From Candidatus Schekmanbacteria bacterium (GTDB lineage: Bacteria > Schekmanbacteria > GWA2-38-11 > J061), in the NCBI GenBank assembly GCA_003695725.1, contig RFHX01000202.1:1-16037 (forward strand): a DNA stretch of 16,037 nt, in the 5' to 3' direction. Under the pieces are notes generated by a model that was not told where the DNA came from, searched no databases, and saw nothing but the letters and a program-made list of their open reading frames with translations. Position numbers and translations under genes: made by a program. Shown piece after piece: positions 6,889 to 14,897 of the stretch (position 1 is its first letter; every line of letters begins with the position of its first letter).

Positions 6889-7667
6889 ATTTATTTTATA
6901 TTGACATAGAAAAGGTACAGTTTTTTCTTCTGATATTTTTCAGAATAATTGCAATCTTTATAATTGTGCCTGTATTCGGAGATCGCGCAACTCCTTCATT
7001 GCTCAAGGCAGGATTTGCCGCCGCAATCTCCTTCATTATATTTCCCATAGTTAGCACCAATATTCACCACTCATTAAATATTCACAACATCTATGAGTTG
7101 ACGGTATTGATTGTAAAGGAATTGGCGCTTGGTCTTTCAACAGGTTTTATAATTAGGTTGATTTTTGCAGGCATTGACTTTGCCGCTCAAATTGCGGGAT
7201 TTCAAATGGGTTTTGGCATTGTCAATGTTTTTGACCCACACTTCGAAGAACAGATGTCGATCATTGCCAAATTTCAGAATATTTTTGCTGTTTTAATCTT
7301 CTTGGCAATAAATGCGCATCATTACATTATAAAAGCTATCACAGAAAGCTTTGAGATAATTCCGCCGGCTGGTATTAATTTTTCAGGCAAAATCACAGCA
7401 TTTATGATTACAGTCAGTTCTGAAATATTCACCCTTGCAATAAAGATAAGTGCACCTGTTGTAGCAACACTTCTTATTTCAAATATTATATTCGGAATAT
7501 TGGTTAGAACCGTTCCGCAAATTAATATTTTTATTGTTACCTTTCCTCTTCTTATCGGAATAGGATTGGTCGTTTTGGGAATTTCAATGCCTTATATTTA
7601 TCAAATCTTTAAATCAAGTTTTACAGAAATGGACATAAAAATGCTGAGATTATTGAGGCTCTTTTGA
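6885..7667 (+). CDS. fliR: Flagellar type III export gate protein FliR
   Basis: FliR is the single-copy subunit that completes the FliP5-FliR export channel and contacts FlhB. The 260 residues are almost entirely hydrophobic helices. Typical family features include 'FFRIIAIFIIVPVFGDRATP' near the N-terminus, 'VKELALGLSTGFIIRLIFAG', 'QIAGFQMGFGIVNVFDP', and a C-terminal region with 'RTVPQINIFIVTFPLLIGIG'. It overlaps fliQ by 4 bp and is followed 19 bp later by flhB. No frameshift or fusion with flhB is present, unlike the fused FliR-FlhB of some clostridia. Confidence 0.96.
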   Translation: MNLFYIDIEKVQFFLLIFFRIIAIFIIVPVFGDRATPSLLKAGFAAAISFIIFPIVSTNIHHSLNIHNIYELTVLIVKELALGLSTGFIIRLIFAGIDFAAQIAGFQMGFGIVNVFDPHFEEQMSIIAKFQNIFAVLIFLAINAHHYIIKAITESFEIIPPAGINFSGKITAFMITVSSEIFTLAIKISAPVVATLLISNIIFGILVRTVPQINIFIVTFPLLIGIGLVVLGISMPYIYQIFKSSFTEMDIKMLRLLRLF

Positions 7668-7686
7668 CAGATTGAGAGTTTAAACT

Positions 7687-8760
7687 ATGGCTGAAAACGA
7701 TAAAGATAGAAAAACAGAACCTGCAACACCGAAGAGGAGGCAGGAAGCAAGAGAAAAAGGACAGGTTGCGCAGAGTAGTGAAGTAAATACCGTTTTTGTT
7801 CTTTTAAGCACTCTCACGGTCTTCTATTTTCTTGGAAACAATATGTTAGTGAAAATGGAAGAGCTGATGCATGGACTTCTCTCCATCAGCAATCATAAGG
7901 AAATGATAAAGATGGATTTCTACAATTATATGCTTTTTACAATGAACAAAGTCGCCATAATATTGATTCCCATTTTTGCTGCCGTAGTTATAAGCGGTAT
8001 ATTGGCTCAAATTATTCAAGTAGGATTTGTCTATACCTTTGAACCTCTAAAACCAAAAATCTCTAAAATTAGCCCTATACAGGGTATCAAGAGATTATTT
8101 TCCAAAAAGGCGCTTCAAAACCTTCTAAAATCAGTATTAAAAATAATTGGACTTAGCATATGTGCATTCATTGCAGTCAAAGGGGAAATCAAAACTATCC
8201 CATCCCTTATATACACAAATGCTTATCAGTTGGTTGAATATATAGGAACGATTTCCTTTAGAGTGTTTAAATACACTATTGGGCTCTTCGTTATAGTAGC
8301 TGTTTTAGACTATATCTTTGTAAGACGAGAATATGAAAATGACCTCAAGATGACAAAAGAAGAAGTTAAGGAAGAGTTCAAACAAAGAGAAGGAGACCCT
8401 CTCATCAAAGGCAAAATCAGGTCCGTCCAGCGCGAACTTGCAAAAAAAAGAATGCTAAGCGAAGTTCCAAAAGCAGATGTCGTGATTACAAACCCTACAA
8501 CTTTGGCTGTGGCAATCCTCTACAATCCGGAAAAAAATGATGCACCCCAAGTTGTAGCGAAAGGGAAAGGCTTCTTGGCTGAGAGGATTAAAGAAGTAGC
8601 AAGAAAAAATAATGTTCCAATTATGGAGAATAAACCGCTTGCAAGGACTCTTTTTAAAATTGTTGAAGTTGGTATGGAAGTGCCGCCATCACTCTATAAG
8701 GCGGTAGCAGAAGTCCTTGCGTATATTTACAGAATCAAAGGGAAACTTAGGAATCTTTAA
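7687..8760 (+). CDS. flhB: Flagellar export switch protein FlhB (NPTT variant of the cleavage site)
   Basis: FlhB sits beside the export gate and, with FliK, switches export from hook to filament substrates; it normally cleaves itself between Asn and Pro of an NPTH motif. The 357-residue length is typical. The N-terminus has the conserved 'KTEPATPKRRQEAREKGQVA'. Four membrane helices follow, then the connector 'KMTKEEVKEEFKQREGDPLI' and the C-terminal domain. The cleavage site is at residues 269-272 (codons from 8491) and reads NPTT, with Thr replacing the usual His; the Asn and Pro are intact. Downstream conserved blocks 'APQVVAKGKG' and 'NVPIMENKPLARTLF' are normal, so the gene looks functional. 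A weak TGAGAG serves as Shine-Dalgarno, with a 19-bp gap after fliR. Confidence 0.96.
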   Translation: MAENDKDRKTEPATPKRRQEAREKGQVAQSSEVNTVFVLLSTLTVFYFLGNNMLVKMEELMHGLLSISNHKEMIKMDFYNYMLFTMNKVAIILIPIFAAVVISGILAQIIQVGFVYTFEPLKPKISKISPIQGIKRLFSKKALQNLLKSVLKIIGLSICAFIAVKGEIKTIPSLIYTNAYQLVEYIGTISFRVFKYTIGLFVIVAVLDYIFVRREYENDLKMTKEEVKEEFKQREGDPLIKGKIRSVQRELAKKRMLSEVPKADVVITNPTTLAVAILYNPEKNDAPQVVAKGKGFLAERIKEVARKNNVPIMENKPLARTLFKIVEVGMEVPPSLYKAVAEVLAYIYRIKGKLRNL

Positions 8761-8762
8761 TT

Positions 8763-10841
8763 ATGGCAAATGAAGCGCAAACAGCAGTAAGTATTTTTCC
8801 TAATCTTAAAAAAACTGATGCCCTTATGGGCATTGGCGTAATAGCTATACTTGCTATTATGATTATACCACTGCCGCCAACTTTTCTTGACATACTGCTT
8901 GCAACAAATGTTACTTTGGCTTTGGTAATAATACTAATATCTATGTATATATTGAATCCTCTTGATTTTTCTCTTTTCCCAAGTTTGCTCTTAGTCACAA
9001 CCCTTTATCGACTGTCATTAAATGTCGCGTCAACGCGGCTTATTCTCCTTCATGGCAATGAGGGTGTAGCAGCGGCAGGTCATGTAATAAAATCCTTTGG
9101 TATGTTTCTCATCGGAGGAAATTATTTTGTCGGTCTTGTTATTTTCTTAATCCTATCTGTCATAAACTTTGTAGTTATTACCAAAGGTTCAGGACGAATT
9201 GCCGAAGTTGCCGCAAGATTTACATTAGACTCAATGCCCGGCAAGCAAATGAGCATCGATGCTGACCTTAATTCAGGATTAATTACTGAAAAAGAAGCGA
9301 TTCAGAGAAGAGAACAGATCAACAAAGAAGCCGATTTCTATGGCGCTATGGATGGTGCCAGTAAATTCGTCAGAGGAGAAGCAATCGCAGGGCTTGTAAT
9401 AATGGGCATCAATATATTGGGAGGACTTTTAATAGGAATTACACAAAAGAATATGTCTCTTGCTGATGCCGCAAGGTCATATACAATATTAACGATAGGA
9501 GACGGTTTGGTCTCACAAATCCCTGCTCTTATAGTTTCCACAGCAGCAGGCCTCGTAGTAACAAGGGCCGCTTCAGATGAAACCCTCGGTGATGATGTAA
9601 CAAAGCAGATAATTTCTTATCCGAAAGCCGTTGCAATAGCAGGCATCATCCTTTTTTCCTTTGGTCTTATTCCCGGACTTCCTCATCTGCCTTTTTTCAT
9701 TCTTGGCATAGCAGGTGTCATTGCATCTCAATACTTCGTATCATTAGAAAAATCAGAAGAACAGGAAGTGGAAGATGAAGCTCCGGCTGAAAAATCTTTC
9801 GAGGAAACTTTTGAATCTTTACTTTCACCCGATATGCTTGGGCTTGAAGTTGGATACGGAATTATTCCCTTCATTGACACTTCTCAAAATGGTGAACTGC
9901 TTCAACGAATCAAATCGATTAGAAGACAAATGGCTATTGAATTGGGAATAATGATACCTCCGATTCATGTAAAGGACAATCTAAATTTCAAACCCGGTGA
10001 ATACGCAATACTTCTCAAAGGAATAGAGATAGCAAGAGGTAATATGATGTTGGGACACAGTCTTGCATTAGCTGCTGAGACTACAAAGGGCGAAATTGAA
10101 GGAATCCCGACAAAAGACCCAACATTTAATTTACCGGCATTGTGGATACCTGACAGCGATAAAGAGAGAGCACAAATATTGGGTTATACAGTAGTTGACA
10201 TCCCATCTGTTATTGCGACTCATCTTACGGAAACAATCAAAAATTACAGCCATGAGCTTATAGGGCGGCAGGAAGTTCAAAAACTTATCGATGGAATATC
10301 AAAAACACATCCAAAACTTGTTGAAGAACTCATTCCAAATAATCTCACTCTTGGCGGTGTGCAAAAAGTTCTTCAAAATCTCTTGAAGGAACAAATACCA
10401 ATCAAAGATCTAATAACAATACTTGAATGCCTTGCTGATTATTCTCCTTTAACTAAAGATACTGATGTTTTAACAGAGTATGTAAGGCAAGGATTATCGA
10501 GATATATATCACATCGATATAGAGACGAAAACAATGAAATGAAAGTTGCCGTTCTCGACACTTATGTGGAAGAAACCATAAGCAATGCGATACAAAATAC
10601 TTCACAAGGGTCATACCTTGCTCTCGACCCTGAATTTACGCAAAGTTTTCTTGAAAAGATTTCAATGGCTGTCCAAAAATTTAATACTCTGAATCTACAG
10701 CCAATCATACTTTGTTCACCGATAATTCGGTTTCATCTAAAACGGCTGACAGAAAAATTTATCCCAAATTTAGCAGTTATTTCTCACAATGAACTTACAC
10801 CGGACACAAAGATAAACACTATTGAAATAGTGAGTATGTGA
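8763..10841 (+). CDS. flhA: Flagellar type III export gate protein FlhA
   Basis: FlhA forms the nonameric ring of the export apparatus: its membrane part uses the proton motive force and its cytoplasmic ring docks chaperone-substrate complexes. The 692-residue length matches the family. The N-terminal ~330 residues hold about eight hydrophobic helices. The FHIPEP family signature lies at about residues 145-172 (begins RIAEVAARFTLDSMPGKQM). The adjacent 'FYGAMDGASKFVRGEA' includes the Asp needed for proton-driven export in Salmonella FlhA. After an acidic linker (about residues 330-350) the cytoplasmic domain is complete. The ATG comes 2 bp after the flhB stop without a strong Shine-Dalgarno. 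Its TGA overlaps the start of flhF. Confidence 0.97.
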   Translation: MANEAQTAVSIFPNLKKTDALMGIGVIAILAIMIIPLPPTFLDILLATNVTLALVIILISMYILNPLDFSLFPSLLLVTTLYRLSLNVASTRLILLHGNEGVAAAGHVIKSFGMFLIGGNYFVGLVIFLILSVINFVVITKGSGRIAEVAARFTLDSMPGKQMSIDADLNSGLITEKEAIQRREQINKEADFYGAMDGASKFVRGEAIAGLVIMGINILGGLLIGITQKNMSLADAARSYTILTIGDGLVSQIPALIVSTAAGLVVTRAASDETLGDDVTKQIISYPKAVAIAGIILFSFGLIPGLPHLPFFILGIAGVIASQYFVSLEKSEEQEVEDEAPAEKSFEETFESLLSPDMLGLEVGYGIIPFIDTSQNGELLQRIKSIRRQMAIELGIMIPPIHVKDNLNFKPGEYAILLKGIEIARGNMMLGHSLALAAETTKGEIEGIPTKDPTFNLPALWIPDSDKERAQILGYTVVDIPSVIATHLTETIKNYSHELIGRQEVQKLIDGISKTHPKLVEELIPNNLTLGGVQKVLQNLLKEQIPIKDLITILECLADYSPLTKDTDVLTEYVRQGLSRYISHRYRDENNEMKVAVLDTYVEETISNAIQNTSQGSYLALDPEFTQSFLEKISMAVQKFNTLNLQPIILCSPIIRFHLKRLTEKFIPNLAVISHNELTPDTKINTIEIVSM

Positions 10842-12022
10842 TGATTTTTAAAACATTTGAAGCAGACAGTTTTGAGAAAGGGCTAAAGCTGGTAAAGAAA
10901 GAAATGGGGCCAGATGCCATCATCGTATCTACAAGGACTAAAAAGCCAAATATTCTAAAAGGGTCCTTTTCTAAAAAAATAGAAATAGTAGCGGCATACG
11001 ATGATGGAATTTATTCAAGTCCGACTTCTTCGCCTCTCTTAAACAAGTCGGATTTATCAAGTGCAAAGACTACGGGAAAAGAATATGGCTATTTCAATAA
11101 AGAAAGAAGAAAGCACTCATACTCTTTTGTTAATCACTTCTCAAAAAGAAATTCTTCTGAAGAAGATGAGAATTTTCTAACTCCTTTATTCGACAGCTAT
11201 TTTAAAAATATAGGAGATTTCGAAAAGTTCTTCAAAACAGTTGGTATTTATGAAGACATTATAGGCATTCTAATCTCTGAGATATCTCCATATACAAGCC
11301 GCAACTATAATCTATCTACTGAATTGAAACAGAAAGCAGTGTTAAACAAGCTTTCTTCACTTATAAATGTCTCATCACCTCTTACAATTCCTGAAAATGG
11401 ACAAAGAATAATAGCATTAACAGGACCAACAGGAGTTGGGAAAACAACGACAATAGCAAAAATTGCGGCAGAAATGCACTTTTTAAAAGGGAAAAAAGTA
11501 GGTCTTGTCAGCATCGATTCATACAGAATTGCCGCAACAAAACAGCTAAAAACATACGCAGATATAATGGATTTAGAGTTGAAAACGGCAGAAACAAAGA
11601 GAGAGCTTCAAAAGGCAATAAAATCCTTTTCCGACAAAGAATTAGTTTTAATCGATACAGCAGGACACAGCCATAAAAATACCGAAAGAATAAAAGAAAT
11701 AAATGAAATGTTAAAAAACATTTTAAATATTGAGACTTGGCTCTTAATAGCCGCTTCGACAAAAACAGAAGATGCCCTAAATATCGTAAATGAACATTTA
11801 GCGATAGGATTATCAGGAATGATTTATACAAAGCTTGATGAAACATCCAGTTATGAAACCCTTTTTAATACATCACTTGTTTCGGGACTTCCGGTATTTT
11901 ATTTCACAACAGGGCAGGAAGTACCGCAGGATATTGAAGAAGCATCGGCAAAGAAGATTGTAAATTCGCTTTTCAACAAGTTTATAAACAATAACTTTAA
12001 CTATAAAACTTTGGAGAATTAA
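10841..12022 (+). CDS. flhF: Flagellar placement GTPase FlhF (SRP family)
   Basis: FlhF is a signal-recognition-type GTPase that fixes where the flagellum is built, usually a cell pole, and works with FlhG. From the ATG at 10841 it is 393 residues; an in-frame GTG at 10838 would add one Met. The ATG overlaps the last base of the flhA stop. The N-terminal part has the FlhF start 'FKTFEADSFEKGLKLVKKEM' followed by 'GPDAIIVSTRTKK', then a variable basic linker (about 60-100). The NG domain carries G1 GPTGVGKTTT (residues 195-204), 'SIDSYRIAATKQLKTYADIM', G3 DTAG (272-275) and G4 TKLDE (330-334). The residue after DTAG is His where most SRP-family GTPases have Arg. The gene abuts flhG with no gap. 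Confidence 0.94.
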   Translation: MIFKTFEADSFEKGLKLVKKEMGPDAIIVSTRTKKPNILKGSFSKKIEIVAAYDDGIYSSPTSSPLLNKSDLSSAKTTGKEYGYFNKERRKHSYSFVNHFSKRNSSEEDENFLTPLFDSYFKNIGDFEKFFKTVGIYEDIIGILISEISPYTSRNYNLSTELKQKAVLNKLSSLINVSSPLTIPENGQRIIALTGPTGVGKTTTIAKIAAEMHFLKGKKVGLVSIDSYRIAATKQLKTYADIMDLELKTAETKRELQKAIKSFSDKELVLIDTAGHSHKNTERIKEINEMLKNILNIETWLLIAASTKTEDALNIVNEHLAIGLSGMIYTKLDETSSYETLFNTSLVSGLPVFYFTTGQEVPQDIEEASAKKIVNSLFNKFINNNFNYKTLEN

Positions 12023-12952
12023 ATGGACCAGGCAACTTCTCTTAGAAAAATAGCTCAATTTTCAAAAACTCAGGCACATCTAAAAAAATTTGGATATTCG
12101 ACTTCTGAAGAAAAAAATAAAAAAGTAGGCATCATTTCTGTCACCAGCGGTAAAGGCGGAGTAGGAAAAACCAATATTGTAGGCAATCTTGCCTACTCGA
12201 TGTCTCTTCTTGGAAAGAAAGTATTGGTTTTAGACGCAGATTTAGGGCTTGGAAATATGGATGTTCTTTTAGGATTGACACCAAAATACAATCTCCTTCA
12301 TGTCTTTATGGGAATGAAAAGGATAGAAGACATAATAATTGAAGGACCGGGAGGAATTCTTATTTTACCTGCCGCATCAGGTGTTGAAGAATTGACAAAT
12401 CTTTCAGATGAACAAAAACTTCACATTTTATCTGAATTTGAACGACTTGATTTAGACATTGATATACTTCTTGTCGATACAAGCGCAGGTATTTCATCGA
12501 ATGTAATGTACTTCAATAGCGCATCACAGCATATCATTGTGATTGCAACACCAGACCCAGCATCAATAACAGATGCTTATGCTTTAATAAAGGTGCTTTC
12601 GTTAAAGTATGCAGAAAAGAAATTCAATCTAATAGTAAACTGTGCAAGTTCAAAGAATGAAGCAAACAATGTTTACGACACTATAAGCAAAGCAACAGAA
12701 GAATTTCTACATGTTTCAGTGAACTATTTAGGATTCATTCCAAGAGATGTGAATTTTATAACATCTATTCGTCAACAAAAACTTATAACGCAGTTCAATC
12801 CTCATTCAGAAGCCAGTTTGGCAATTAAATCTTTAGCCCAGAAAATAGACAGCTTGACAGAGATTTGCGTTACAAAAGGGAATATTCAATTTTTCTGGAA
12901 CAGATTAATCAATGGAATTTCACCTGAAGACAATGACAAAAACATTGCATAA
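12023..12952 (+). CDS. flhG: Flagellar number regulator FlhG (FleN/YlxH, MinD-like ATPase)
   Basis: FlhG is a MinD/ParA-type ATPase that limits flagellar number and stimulates the GTPase of FlhF; in some bacteria (as FleN) it also restrains the FleQ activator. The 309-residue length is typical. Residues 2-8 read DQATSLR, fitting the N-terminal DQAxxLR motif known to activate FlhF. The deviant Walker A is GKGGVGKT (43-50), followed by 'LVLDADLGLGNMDVLLGL' and the Walker B region 'DILLVDTSAG'. The 'ATPDPASITDAYALIKVLS' segment is also typical. The start immediately follows the flhF stop, with GGAG about 7 bp upstream inside flhF. The FlhF/FlhG pair suggests polar or otherwise spatially controlled flagella. 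Confidence 0.95.
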   Translation: MDQATSLRKIAQFSKTQAHLKKFGYSTSEEKNKKVGIISVTSGKGGVGKTNIVGNLAYSMSLLGKKVLVLDADLGLGNMDVLLGLTPKYNLLHVFMGMKRIEDIIIEGPGGILILPAASGVEELTNLSDEQKLHILSEFERLDLDIDILLVDTSAGISSNVMYFNSASQHIIVIATPDPASITDAYALIKVLSLKYAEKKFNLIVNCASSKNEANNVYDTISKATEEFLHVSVNYLGFIPRDVNFITSIRQQKLITQFNPHSEASLAIKSLAQKIDSLTEICVTKGNIQFFWNRLINGISPEDNDKNIA

Positions 12953-12966
12953 GGGAGAAATCAGCA

Positions 12967-13146
12967 ATGGATAGAATTCCATCACTATTTAGTCTTATAG
13001 CGGCTTTAATAATCATCACTACAGGACTTATCTGTAGATGGTCGCCTGAAACAATAGTTATAAGGACTCTTATATCAATTGCTCTGACTGCTTTATTAGG
13101 AAAAGGATTGTTAAAAATCATACTTTCTTTGGAGAGAACTAAATGA
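12967..13146 (+). CDS. Small two-helix membrane protein of unknown function between flhG and fliA
   Basis: I do not recognise this 59-residue protein. It begins with ATG 14 bp after the flhG stop, preceded by GGGAG at 12953-12957, and its TGA overlaps the fliA ATG (ATGA), as expected for a translated, coupled gene. It has two hydrophobic segments: about residues 5-23 (ending 'AALIIITTGLIC') and about 29-55 ('TIVIRTLISIALTALLGKGL'). They are separated by the short polar turn RWSPE, and the protein ends in LERTK. It is therefore probably a small inner-membrane hairpin protein. Co-transcription with flhF, flhG and fliA suggests a role in flagellar placement or in FliA production or activity, but no function can be assigned. 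Confidence 0.75.
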   Translation: MDRIPSLFSLIAALIIITTGLICRWSPETIVIRTLISIALTALLGKGLLKIILSLERTK

Positions 13147-13910
13147 GCAAAATAAATGCTTATAAAAAAATACAGCCATTTGATGAAGATTTAAAAGAAA
13201 AGACCATAATGGAATATGCTCCAATAATTAAAAACATTGCTCTTAAACTGGCAAAGAGATTCTCTCCACATATAAGTGTCGATGATATGATAAATGCAGG
13301 AGTCATTGGATTAATTGATGCAATCGAGAAGTTCAATGATTCAAAAGGCGTAAAATTTAGAACATATGCTGAATATAGAATTAGAGGCGCTATGCTCGAT
13401 GAGCTTCGTGGTTTTGATTGGGTACCTCGTTCAACTCGAGACAAGATAAAAGAAATGGAAAAAGCTTTTACAAAACTTGAACAAAAATTCTCGCGTACTC
13501 CAACAGATGAAGAGCTTGCAGATGAAATGAAAATAAGTATTGAGGAAGTCCATTCCATCCTTGCAAATGCAGCAAGAAGCACACTGTTAAGCCTTAATGA
13601 AATTGAAGAGAATTCAAACCTAAAAGAAAAAAGATATCTCCCGAGAATATTATTGGAATCAGATGAAGATATCATTTCAAAACTGAATTTAGAAAATCTT
13701 AAAACCATATTGGCAGAACTAATCGATAATCTTCCAGAAAAGGAAAGGTTGGTAATCTCTCTTTACTACTATGAAGATGTAACTATGAGGGAAATTGGAG
13801 AAATACTCGGTATCACGGAATCAAGAGTGTCTCAAATTCACTCAAAAGCTTTATTTACACTAAAAACAAAAATAAAGAATAGTTTCAACAATAGAAAAAA
13901 TAGAAGTTAA
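13143..13910 (+). CDS. fliA: Flagellar sigma factor FliA (sigma-28)
   Basis: FliA directs RNA polymerase to late flagellar and chemotaxis promoters (TAAA-N15-GCCGATAA type) and is held inactive by FlgM until the hook is complete. The 255 residues match the FliA/WhiG family. Region 2 is clear: 'DDMINAGVIGLIDAIEKF' with 'FRTYAEYRIRGAMLDELRGF' and 'DWVPRS', the last diagnostic of sigma-28. Region 3 includes 'TPTDEELADEM'. Region 4 has 'LPEKERLVISLYYYEDVTMR' and the helix-turn-helix 'EIGEILGITESRVSQIHSKA'. GGAGAG lies 6 bp before the ATG, which overlaps the stop of the small membrane ORF. It is the last gene of the sigma-54-driven run; flgM is not in this window. Confidence 0.96.
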   Translation: MSKINAYKKIQPFDEDLKEKTIMEYAPIIKNIALKLAKRFSPHISVDDMINAGVIGLIDAIEKFNDSKGVKFRTYAEYRIRGAMLDELRGFDWVPRSTRDKIKEMEKAFTKLEQKFSRTPTDEELADEMKISIEEVHSILANAARSTLLSLNEIEENSNLKEKRYLPRILLESDEDIISKLNLENLKTILAELIDNLPEKERLVISLYYYEDVTMREIGEILGITESRVSQIHSKALFTLKTKIKNSFNNRKNRS

Positions 13911-13928
13911 ATTTACATCGATAATACC

Positions 13929-13953
13929 GAAGAAATGAAGATAAGATTTCTTC
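13929..13953. repeat. Inverted repeat in the fliA downstream gap
   Basis: GAAGAAAT (13929-13936) and ATTTCTTC (13946-13953) form a perfect 8-bp inverted repeat with a 9-nt loop, 18 bp after the fliA stop and 41 bp before the next start. It is AT-rich and on the + strand is followed by an A-run rather than a T-run, so it is not a convincing terminator. It could slow transcription, protect the fliA mRNA 3' end, or be chance. Confidence 0.35.
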
Positions 13954-13993
13954 TCAAAAAAGATATTGAACTTAAATTTAGGAGTTAAATTAG

Positions 13994-14881
13994 ATGGACA
14001 AGAATGAAGTCAAAAAGAAAATTGAAGAACATCTTGAAACAGGAGAAGAATTGCCATTCTTTTCTGTAACAGTAAAAAAGCTGCTTGAACTTACAGAAGA
14101 CCCTGAAACTTCACTTTCAGAAATCGTCAGCGCAATGGACACTTCTGTAGCTGCTACGACTCTCAAAATGGCAAACTCCGTATATTTTGGCGGAAGCAGT
14201 TTTAGGAATATCAAATCACTTGAACATGCCATAATGGTTATAGGTTTCGACAGTTTAAGAGAGCTTGCCTTCAACGCTTCTCTCATTTCAATGTTCAAAG
14301 AAGATGATGAAAATGTCAAAAAGAATATCCAAGCTCATCTTGAGCACTGTTTTCAGGTCGCCATATCATCAAAACTCTTGGCTTCTCTTTTCAATTATGA
14401 AAATAAAGCTCAATGTTATGTAGCAGGCCTCCTTCATGATATAGGCAAGCTGGCAATTGAAAGATTTTTCCGCAACGAATCTGCCCAAATAAAAGAATTG
14501 CAAGAAAAGGAAGGTATTTCTGATATTGAAGCAGAAAGAAGAATTCTTGGCTTAGATCATATGGAAATAGGCGGCATAATGGGTGATAAATGGAATCTTC
14601 CTGAAAGCATTGTTGAAGCAATCCGCTGTCATTCTAACATTGAAAAAGCTGAAATAGACAAGAAATTTACTTGCATCATATATCTGTCAGATGAGCTTTG
14701 CAAAAAAACTGAAGGAATATTCGACTTTAGATTGGTCAATTCACTTATTAATAATGATATAAAAGAATTCTTCCCTCAACAGGACAAACTTGAAGATGAT
14801 TATTTACAAGATCAATTTGCAGCAAAGTTTGCTCAAGAAACAGAAAATGTATCTTACATAGTAGGTTCAATGCTCAAATAA
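13994..14881 (+). CDS. HDOD-domain signalling protein with intact HD metal-ligand set
   Basis: This 295-residue cytoplasmic protein has an HDOD (HD-related output) domain. The N-terminal part reads 'LPFFSVTVKKLLELTEDPET', then 'AATTLKMANSVYFGG' and 'IKSLEHAIMVIGFDSLRELA', the typical HDOD opening. The HD-like part keeps His118, His148-Asp149 (LLHDIGKL), His189 (GLDHMEIGG), His213 (RCHSN) and Asp233. These six positions fit the metal-ligand pattern of HD phosphohydrolases; HDOD proteins are often described as non-catalytic, so activity is uncertain. HDOD proteins commonly sit in chemotaxis, c-di-GMP and motility contexts, and the position here between fliA and an MCP-like gene fits that. GGAG lies 9 bp before the ATG. 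The gene has no added receiver or EAL domain. Its precise role is unknown. Confidence 0.88.
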   Translation: MDKNEVKKKIEEHLETGEELPFFSVTVKKLLELTEDPETSLSEIVSAMDTSVAATTLKMANSVYFGGSSFRNIKSLEHAIMVIGFDSLRELAFNASLISMFKEDDENVKKNIQAHLEHCFQVAISSKLLASLFNYENKAQCYVAGLLHDIGKLAIERFFRNESAQIKELQEKEGISDIEAERRILGLDHMEIGGIMGDKWNLPESIVEAIRCHSNIEKAEIDKKFTCIIYLSDELCKKTEGIFDFRLVNSLINNDIKEFFPQQDKLEDDYLQDQFAAKFAQETENVSYIVGSMLK

Positions 14882-14897
14882 AAAATGAGATATCAAA

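Noticed and set aside
13160-13708. 182-codon open frame on the minus strand opposite fliA
   Set aside because: It is the antisense shadow of a well-identified sigma-28 gene; its Ser/Phe-rich composition is what the reverse of such a gene gives, and it has no operon context.
13898-13924. Possible sigma-28 promoter before the HDOD gene (ATCGATAA resembling GCCGATAA)
   Set aside because: Only the -10 part partly matches, and no TAAA lies at the required spacing. The AT-rich sequence makes such partial matches common.
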